Positions 12,953 through 17,838 of a stretch of DNA of 17,838 bases are shown piece by piece (positions within the stretch are counted from its first letter, which is position 1; the number at the start of each line of letters is the position of its first letter). The DNA comes from Methanobacteriota archaeon (GTDB taxonomy: Archaea > Hydrothermarchaeota > Hydrothermarchaeia > Hydrothermarchaeales > JACRDW01), in assembly GCA_016212785.1 (NCBI GenBank), contig JACRDW010000153.1:1-17838 (forward strand), given 5' to 3'. A program made the translations under genes and the position numbers. The notes under the pieces were generated by a model. That model was given only the letters and a program-made list of their open reading frames with translations. It did no database searches and was not told the DNA's origin.

Positions 12953-13168
12953 TATTAACGTCTGCAAACAGTTGCAAACAAGGGCAGTTTGCGCTAATTT
13001 AAAGTTTCTTGACGTTATAAGGGAAGCGATGAAAGGAGTTCATCGGCAGTGCTAGGGAATTGCAGGCGAATTTGGATATACTATTTAGACCCGACTCATA
13101 TGGATGGAGGTTGCGCACTACTTGTTTAAAGTTTCTCCACTGTTTTGAAAATAATGTTTTGGAAATTT
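12953..13168. other. Intergenic region with short repeats, no gene seen
   Basis: No convincing ORF or tRNA lies here. It holds a tandem pair GCAAACAGTT / GCAAACAAGG at 12964-12983, and GCAAAC (12974-12979) faces GTTTGC (12987-12992). A perfect 7-bp hairpin CGATGAA-AGGAG-TTCATCG lies at 13027-13045. The 12-mer TTTAAAGTTTCT is repeated at 12998-13009 and 13125-13136, each preceded by TTGCGC. These may be regulator sites, a small RNA or scars of an insertion. Confidence 0.4.
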
Positions 13169-13176
13169 ATTTAAAT
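13169..13176 (+). promoter_or_regulatory. TATA box of the exported-protein gene
   Basis: ATTTAAAT within TTTATTTAAATA is centred about 26 nt before ATG 13198, and no Shine-Dalgarno precedes that ATG, which predicts a leaderless transcript. Confidence 0.5.
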
Positions 13177-13197
13177 AGTGGCGGCTAAAATAAAAAC

Positions 13198-13638
13198 ATG
13201 CGCCTGTTAATAGTGCTCCTGCTGAGCTTCAGCGCAGCTGCTGCTGATTCTGCACTGGTAGAAAAAATAGACCAGCTTATAGAGAAGTTCAACGAGCCTT
13301 ATGCAGGCGTTATCAGGAGTTTCAGCGCAGAGTTCGGAGATGTGCACCATCTAAGGCTTTATGAAAAAGTGAGCTTTCTGGACAGATTGAGGGGAAAGGA
13401 AGGGAAGGAATACTGGTACATAGCCACAATAGACGCTAACGGGAGGGTTAAAATAACCGAGGCAGGGACAGCAGAAGAGTATTACAGCATGTCGCTCGAC
13501 GACTTCGATGAAGTTTATGCCACGGTCATGGAAAAAGGAGCAATGACGAAAAGCGATGCGATAAAGCTCGCCCTCAAGGTAAAAGTGGAGCCGAAAATGC
13601 AGTGGATAAGAATTTTAAGGTGGCTGCTTTCTCTATAA
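13198..13638 (+). CDS. Small exported protein of unknown function
   Basis: I do not recognise the family. The first 16-17 residues (MRLLIVLLLSFSAAAADS) are a signal peptide with a likely AAA-D cleavage, leaving a mature domain of about 130 aa. It begins with a helix (ALVEKIDQLIEKFNEPYAG). Strands follow: the VIRSFSAEFGDVHHLRLYEK region, then EYWYIATIDANGRVKITEAG, which looks like a beta-hairpin around DANG. The chain ends with helices and a hydrophobic, basic tail (WIRILRWLLSL) that could lie on a membrane. No Cys, no obvious catalytic triad and no repeats. The gene is monocistronic, with its own TATA box, and ends 8 nt from the convergent ATPase gene. A role outside the membrane is all that can be inferred. 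Confidence 0.75.
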   Translation: MRLLIVLLLSFSAAAADSALVEKIDQLIEKFNEPYAGVIRSFSAEFGDVHHLRLYEKVSFLDRLRGKEGKEYWYIATIDANGRVKITEAGTAEEYYSMSLDDFDEVYATVMEKGAMTKSDAIKLALKVKVEPKMQWIRILRWLLSL

Positions 13639-13646
13639 TATAGACA

Positions 13647-14969
13647 TTAAAACATAGTCAGCAAGAACAGCCAAGCTGGGATGAGCAGAACGTCCTTACC
13701 GTTAATTTTCTGCCTTTCAAAAAGACTTTTTGTAACAACGATTCCTTTCCTTACCTTGAATTTTTCACAGAAATCTACCATGCCCTTGATGTCTTTCTTG
13801 TCTATATCATCTTTGTACTTAACCTCTAGGGGTATAATTTTGTTTTTAACCCTTACCACAAAGTCTACTTCGTAGTAATTTTTCCAGTAATACACTTCAT
13901 ATTTTAACAGATGCCTTAACACTATCGTCTCCACCAAATGACCTGCGAACACATCGTCGATTTTCGTTTTATTCAATAGAGAGTTGATTATCCCTTGATC
14001 TAACACGAAAGCCTTTTCATTGCTTCTTACAGTTTTTTCCACGGATTTTGCATATTTTTTCAAAGTAAATAATAGGAGGGTGTTCTTCAAATATTGCAAA
14101 TATTTATTAACATATTCTCTGCTCAAGCCTATGCTGTTGGAGATGTTTGAAATGTTGAGAATTTGACCAGTTATTCCAGTCATATAGAAAAATAGTTTTT
14201 CAAGCAGCTCTGGTTTTTTTATGTCGTACAAACCTACAATATCTCTGTAAATCGCTTTATCGATAACGTCTTCTTTTATGAGCTTCTGCCATATATTTAC
14301 TTCTTCAATTTCAAAAATATTCGGGAAGCCGCCCTTCAACAAATAGTTCTCAAAAAATATTTTCGCTCTGCGTTCGTATCTCTTGATGAAAATTAGGTCG
14401 ATTTTATCCAAAGGTTGGAGTTCGATTTTTTCTTTTGCATGATATTCGAGAAACTCTTTGAACGAAAAGGGAAGCAGCGTTTCCTCAACTGTCCTCCCCA
14501 TCAGCGATTCTGTACCTTTGCGTATCAGTGTAGCAGATGAGCCGGAAATTATGAATTTTATTGGATAATTCCTGTCAAAATACCTTTTAATGTAGTACTG
14601 CCAATTTTCTAAATACTGCACCTCGTCCAGAAATATGTAAACAGTACTCGACTCTTCCATGCCGCCTTTCAAAATTTTCGTCTGATAGAAATCTATAATC
14701 TTGTCAAAACCGATTTTCAACTTTGGGTCGTCGAGTGGCAGATATAGGATATTTTCTGGCTTTATTTTTTCTTGAAGCAAATTATTGATGATCTGATACA
14801 ACGCTGTTGTTTTACCCACTCTTCTCGGGCCTTTCAATATCAAAATTCTGTTCAATTTCAGGTAATCCTTGAGTTTATAAAAAATCTCCCTTTTAAATTC
14901 CTTTAGGATGTATGTCGGTACTACTCCGGTTGTCCACCAAGGATTATAGAAAAACAATATGTCTTCCAT
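13647..14969 (-). CDS. Archaeal AAA ATPase with DUF4143-like C-terminus
   Basis: A 440-aa ATPase of a family common and often multi-copy in archaea. Walker A is GPRRVGKT (47-54), Walker B is VYIFLDEVQ (110-118), and the sensor-type SGSSATLIRKGTESLMGRT (142-160) is a hallmark. The C-terminal domain carries YEVDFVV (366-372) and PLEVKY (380-385), a PD-(D/E)xK-like nuclease remnant typical of DUF4143. The middle (about 270-305) looks like a winged helix (SNSIGLSREYVNKYLQYLK). Cellular role is undefined; such genes often sit in accessory DNA. A minus-strand TATA element is centred 26 nt before ATG 14969, with no ribosome site, so a leaderless start is likely. Composition is AT-rich. Confidence 0.9.
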   Translation of the reverse strand: MEDILFFYNPWWTTGVVPTYILKEFKREIFYKLKDYLKLNRILILKGPRRVGKTTALYQIINNLLQEKIKPENILYLPLDDPKLKIGFDKIIDFYQTKILKGGMEESSTVYIFLDEVQYLENWQYYIKRYFDRNYPIKFIISGSSATLIRKGTESLMGRTVEETLLPFSFKEFLEYHAKEKIELQPLDKIDLIFIKRYERRAKIFFENYLLKGGFPNIFEIEEVNIWQKLIKEDVIDKAIYRDIVGLYDIKKPELLEKLFFYMTGITGQILNISNISNSIGLSREYVNKYLQYLKNTLLLFTLKKYAKSVEKTVRSNEKAFVLDQGIINSLLNKTKIDDVFAGHLVETIVLRHLLKYEVYYWKNYYEVDFVVRVKNKIIPLEVKYKDDIDKKDIKGMVDFCEKFKVRKGIVVTKSLFERQKINGKDVLLIPAWLFLLTMF

Positions 14970-14972
14970 GAA

Positions 14973-15003
14973 TAACTATTGACAAAGCTTATTTAAATAG
15001 TTA
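14973..15003. promoter_or_regulatory. ATPase-gene promoter with flanking inverted repeat
   Basis: TAACTATT (14973-14980) and AATAGTTA (14996-15003) form perfect 8-bp arms. The right arm overlaps the minus-strand TATA element CTATTTAAATA (14990-15000), centred about 26 nt upstream of ATG 14969. The left arm covers the predicted transcription start. Repression by a dimeric regulator is possible. Confidence 0.45.
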
Positions 15004-15099
15004 ACTGTAGTTTACAAAAAAGATAAAATATTGTAATGTGAAGTTGTCAAATTAGTAAAAGAGTACCTGGAAAACTAAGTGTTAAAATAATCCATCGAA

Positions 15100-15468
15100 T
15101 TACGCAGAGGCGGCTGTACCGATTTTTCTAAAATAAGCTAAGTGTGATTTGCACCTGCAGTCAGAGGAGCCGAATTTTTCTGCTAATGCGGTTGCCCTTG
15201 GAATTTCAAAAATTTCGCTGTTTAGCTCGCACTCTTTTTTCTGCGAAACAAAAAAGTCGACGACTTCAGCATTTGCCAGGAGGTAGTCGATGTGCCAGTG
15301 CTTTCTTTTTTTCTTTGAGAAGTGCCTTGCAATTCTGGCATCGAGATTGTTCAGAGCCGAGCCTGTATAAATGTAGTACCCCCGGGGAAATTCAAAAGCT
15401 CCGAGCCTGCCGACTTTTATCTTTCGTGCGCTTTTAAGTTGAATCAAAAGGCAGTAGGTTTGGTTCAT
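15100..15468 (-). CDS. DUF123 family GIY-YIG nuclease-like protein
   Basis: A 122-aa protein of the archaeal DUF123/COG1833 group. The GIY-YIG core appears as GYYIYTGSALNNLDARIARH (30-49), followed by HWHIDYLL (57-64) and C80. The FGSSDCRCKSHL end (99-110) has C104, C106 and H109, which could bind a metal. Some members are fused to endonuclease III, hinting at a DNA-repair connection, but function is unproven. It begins one base after the stop of the sugar nucleotidyltransferase gene, so it is probably cotranscribed with a gene of unrelated role. Length is normal for a stand-alone member. Confidence 0.88.
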   Translation of the reverse strand: MNQTYCLLIQLKSARKIKVGRLGAFEFPRGYYIYTGSALNNLDARIARHFSKKKRKHWHIDYLLANAEVVDFFVSQKKECELNSEIFEIPRATALAEKFGSSDCRCKSHLAYFRKIGTAASA

Positions 15469-15469
15469 T

Positions 15470-16483
15470 TTAACGGCCGTAAAAATCCTTAACTCTCACC
15501 GTATCTTCAGGGTGCGGCGTGGAATACTCATAAATTTTTAAATTTTCCGTTGCAGCTATCGAATGTATTCTCTTCGGCTCTATCCTCACCACGCTTCCGT
15601 CGCCTATCCCCTCTCTCCTGCGCTCTTTTGGAAATTCTATATATCCCTCTCCCTCGAGCGCGTGCAGAGACTCGTCCTTGTTTGGATGATAGTGCAGCGA
15701 GGTTTTGAAACCTTTCTTTATGTACAGCTCCTTTACCAGGTACTTCTCGTTGTTTACTATTGTTTTCTCATAGCCCCATGGTTTGTCTACTTTATTTGCA
15801 TATTCCCTGAGAACTGCCTCCAAATCCTTAATTCCGTCTACCGAGCACCAGAATACCCCTTCCTCTCTGTAGGGGCCGACTCTCCTCTCGTCCGCAAGTT
15901 TTGGAAAAACCGTCTTCTCTACCTCTTTCTTATCGTACTCTTCGTCGAAGTAGCGGAAAGCTTCTTTTTTTATGTAATATATGCCGGCATTTATGTATAT
16001 ATCAAGAAGAGGCTTTTCCCTGAAAGAAGTAATTTTCATGTCATTGAATTCTACTATGCCGTAAGGCGACCGCATCTTAACCATGGCAATTGTTATCAGG
16101 TTGTCGCTTTTTTTCGCCACGCTGACGAGATTTTTTATGTTTATATCGGTTACGACGTCTCCGTTCCTCACCACGACGTCGCTCTTAATCCTCTTGAGAG
16201 CGTTGCTGAGAGCCCAGAGGGTGCCCATCGGTTTGTCTTCGGTGAGGTACTTCAGCCTAACGCCATTGCAGGATTTGCCAAAATGCGCTTTAATTTTGTC
16301 TCCCAGATGCCCGACCAAGAGATATGCTTCATTTATTCCTGCATATTTCATGTCCAGGAGCTGCTTATCCAGTATAGTATAGCCGTCTCTCAGCTCCAGG
16401 AGAGGTTTGGGGGTCGTTTCTGTCAGCGGCAATAGCCGCTTGCCGTAACCGCCTGCAAATATTACGCCTGTAATTTTATCCAT
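15470..16483 (-). CDS. Sugar-1-phosphate nucleotidyltransferase fused to a cupin
   Basis: Residues 1-230 are a nucleotidyltransferase: the signature GGYGKRLLPLTETTPKPLL (11-29), GHLGDKI (58-64), RNGDVVTD (106-113, metal-binding Asp) and FREKP (154-158). Residues 234-337 are a cupin, starting at KPWGYEK, with metal ligands in LHYHPNKDE (H264, H266, E271) and H307. This pairing resembles bifunctional mannose-1-phosphate guanylyltransferase/mannose-6-phosphate isomerase (ManC/type II PMI), although the catalytic domain is shorter. It probably makes an activated sugar for surface glycans. The exact sugar is uncertain, and a glucose- or mannose-type donor cannot be separated by eye. ATG 16483 has AAGGAT 5 nt upstream. 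The gene lies 35 nt downstream of fwdB. Confidence 0.85.
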   Translation of the reverse strand: MDKITGVIFAGGYGKRLLPLTETTPKPLLELRDGYTILDKQLLDMKYAGINEAYLLVGHLGDKIKAHFGKSCNGVRLKYLTEDKPMGTLWALSNALKRIKSDVVVRNGDVVTDINIKNLVSVAKKSDNLITIAMVKMRSPYGIVEFNDMKITSFREKPLLDIYINAGIYYIKKEAFRYFDEEYDKKEVEKTVFPKLADERRVGPYREEGVFWCSVDGIKDLEAVLREYANKVDKPWGYEKTIVNNEKYLVKELYIKKGFKTSLHYHPNKDESLHALEGEGYIEFPKERRREGIGDGSVVRIEPKRIHSIAATENLKIYEYSTPHPEDTVRVKDFYGR

Positions 16484-16518
16484 TTCAAATCCTTTTTAAA
16501 AGTTATAGATAATAAATA

Positions 16519-17814
16519 TTATGCTCGTTTTTCTCTAACTTTTTTCAAAATAAGCTCGAGTATTTGCTCGTCTGTCAGAATTCCGGCAGGCGGCTCGACG
16601 ACCTTCCTCATCCTTATGGGAACGGTATCCATCCTGTACGCAGTTCCCTCGACTTCGATTCCGACGATTGCGCTTGGAATAATCACGTCTGCAAGTTCTG
16701 TGGTCGGCGTCCAGTGGGGCTCGACTGCTATCAGCGGAATCTTTGCTAGGCGTTCAACAGAACGCTGTGGAAAGTGCGACACCGGGTCTGAGCCGACAAT
16801 TAATGCAGCATCAACTGCGCCTCTCTGCAGAACATCGTTGGCAGCAGTTTCGCCGGGGTTATATCTCGGGTATCCCCTGGAGAAATCTACCGCAAAAGGG
16901 TAGCCGCACTGCCATGCTAAAACCTCGCTAAAGCCAGTAACATTATAATGTCCTCGCATCATCATTATAGAAAATTTAGTGTACCTGTTCAGGTCTTTAG
17001 TCAGGGAAATTGCATTGTCTATGTTTCTTATTTTCCCCGGGCTCATCGTTAAACCTTGACCGAAAAAAATAATACCCCACTGGCAGTTTTTCATTTTCTC
17101 TGCAACGGCATAGACTTCTTCCTTTGCAATGCCCGCAACTTCTTCCTGAGCTATATCGCCACCATTAACGATAACCCTGAGCGCTCCCAAAAGCTCATAG
17201 TCTTGCCCGGGCTTTACCTGAATGAACTTGTTCGCTATTTTTGCGGTGTCTGTTTTTCTCACGTCCACGACGATTAGCTCCCTGTCCTGGGAGCCCCTCT
17301 CCCTGAAGTAGCCCCTCGGAAATATCGAATATCTGGATAAATGCCTTGGGTGCGCATGCATCGGATTTGCTCCCCAGTAGATAACGAGGTCTGCACGATT
17401 CTTCACCTCGCCCAGAGTAACTGTGGGATAGCCGACGTCGTGCAAAGCCAATTCGCTGGGTCCGTGGCAGACTGAAGTGCAGCTGTCTATTATTGCGCCC
17501 AGCTCCTCTGCCAGTGCAATTCCTACTCTGTGCGCCTCGCAGGAAGTCGTTGCCCAGCCGAACAAAAGCGGGCGCTTAGAGCTGGCGAGTATTTTGGCAG
17601 CTTCGTTTATAGCCTCTTCAACCTCTACCTCAACAAAATTTCCATTCTTGCGTAAAAGTGGCTTCACAAATCTATGCCCCTCGTTTATATTCAAAAATTT
17701 AGCTGAGCCAAGCTTGCAGGCATGCTTTACGTTCTTAATTTTATTGTCTTCTACGACTACCTCCAAATCATCGCAAAGGGTACCACAGAAAGGGCAGACT
17801 ATGTCTGTAGCCAT
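16519..17814 (-). CDS. fwdB: Formylmethanofuran dehydrogenase subunit B
   Basis: Catalytic molybdenum/tungsten subunit of the complex that reduces CO2 with methanofuran to formylmethanofuran, or oxidises it in the reverse C1 pathway. The 431-aa protein is full length. C7, C10, C14 and C33 (CPFCGTLC...ACKLG) bind a [4Fe-4S] cluster. C116 in TSVCHGPSE is at the position of the metal-ligating Cys (Sec in some methanogens). The SDPVSHFP, EPHWTPTTELADVIIPSA and GIEVEGTAYRMD motifs are those of the molybdopterin oxidoreductase fold. It starts at ATG 17814, with AAGGTGA at 17819-17825. The molybdenum (fmd) and tungsten (fwd) versions cannot be told apart. No fwdA, C or D follows; the genes after it are unrelated, so other subunits must lie upstream or elsewhere. 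Confidence 0.95.
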   Translation of the reverse strand: MATDIVCPFCGTLCDDLEVVVEDNKIKNVKHACKLGSAKFLNINEGHRFVKPLLRKNGNFVEVEVEEAINEAAKILASSKRPLLFGWATTSCEAHRVGIALAEELGAIIDSCTSVCHGPSELALHDVGYPTVTLGEVKNRADLVIYWGANPMHAHPRHLSRYSIFPRGYFRERGSQDRELIVVDVRKTDTAKIANKFIQVKPGQDYELLGALRVIVNGGDIAQEEVAGIAKEEVYAVAEKMKNCQWGIIFFGQGLTMSPGKIRNIDNAISLTKDLNRYTKFSIMMMRGHYNVTGFSEVLAWQCGYPFAVDFSRGYPRYNPGETAANDVLQRGAVDAALIVGSDPVSHFPQRSVERLAKIPLIAVEPHWTPTTELADVIIPSAIVGIEVEGTAYRMDTVPIRMRKVVEPPAGILTDEQILELILKKVREKRA

Positions 17815-17838
17815 TAAGTCACCTTTTTAAGCAATCGG

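Noticed and set aside
12953..13168. CRISPR or tRNA in the repeat-bearing gap
   Set aside because: Repeats are only 6-12 bp, irregularly spaced, and no cloverleaf or T-loop sequence is visible.
15563..16435. Long plus-strand 290-aa frame opposite the nucleotidyltransferase/cupin gene
   Set aside because: Antisense of a clear two-domain enzyme; its Phe/Tyr/Val-rich product has no coherent motif.

Overview
The window reads as a compact archaeal chromosome segment, most likely from a euryarchaeote with C1 (methanofuran) metabolism. The evidence is archaeal diphthine synthase (DphB), Trm5, archaeal-type FAD synthase (RibL), DUF99, DUF123 and formylmethanofuran dehydrogenase subunit B (FwdB). Promoters look archaeal: TATA boxes lie about 26 nt before several start codons, which implies leaderless transcripts, while internal operon genes have GGTGA or GGAG Shine-Dalgarno sites. 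FwdB fits methanogens, ANME-type methane or alkane oxidisers, or Archaeoglobi; I cannot narrow it further.

Positions 1-7087 are mainly housekeeping. ribH (+) converges on a minus-strand operon dphB - DUF99 - HIT - ribL, so two riboflavin/FAD genes end 3 nt apart. dphB and trm5 diverge from one short region with overlapping leaderless promoters. trm5-thiL-amrS runs on the plus strand with overlaps, followed by a convergent small BofA-like membrane protein and an unrecognised 254-aa protein.

Positions 7084-9482 hold a two-gene minus-strand unit: a large anchored surface protein (signal peptide, seven Ca-binding propeller-type repeats, Thr/Pro linker, PKD-like domain, TSP3-like repeat, C-terminal membrane helix) and an overlapping glycosyltransferase with a DxD motif.

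Positions about 9540-12952 are an accessory, damaged region. It holds a probable transposase tail, an AT-rich methyltransferase whose expected C-terminal strand lies just beyond an in-frame TAG, a GT4 glycosyltransferase cut off after its VGRI motif, and an oligosaccharyltransferase (AglB/STT3) N-terminal fragment joined tail-to-tail to it at a microhomology. Two PIN-domain toxin-antitoxin pairs follow, the second with a 10-bp inverted repeat at its promoter.

Positions 12953-17838 hold a repeat-bearing intergenic region, a small exported protein of unknown function, an archaeal ATPase/DUF4143 gene, and a minus-strand run fwdB - sugar nucleotidyltransferase/cupin fusion - DUF123 nuclease-like gene.

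The strongest leads are the methyltransferase TAG followed by a family-like C-terminus, the GT4/AglB microhomology junction, the ACTC/GAGT half-site array before ribH, the winged-helix FAD synthase and the archaeal BofA-like protein. No rRNA, tRNA or CRISPR array was seen.
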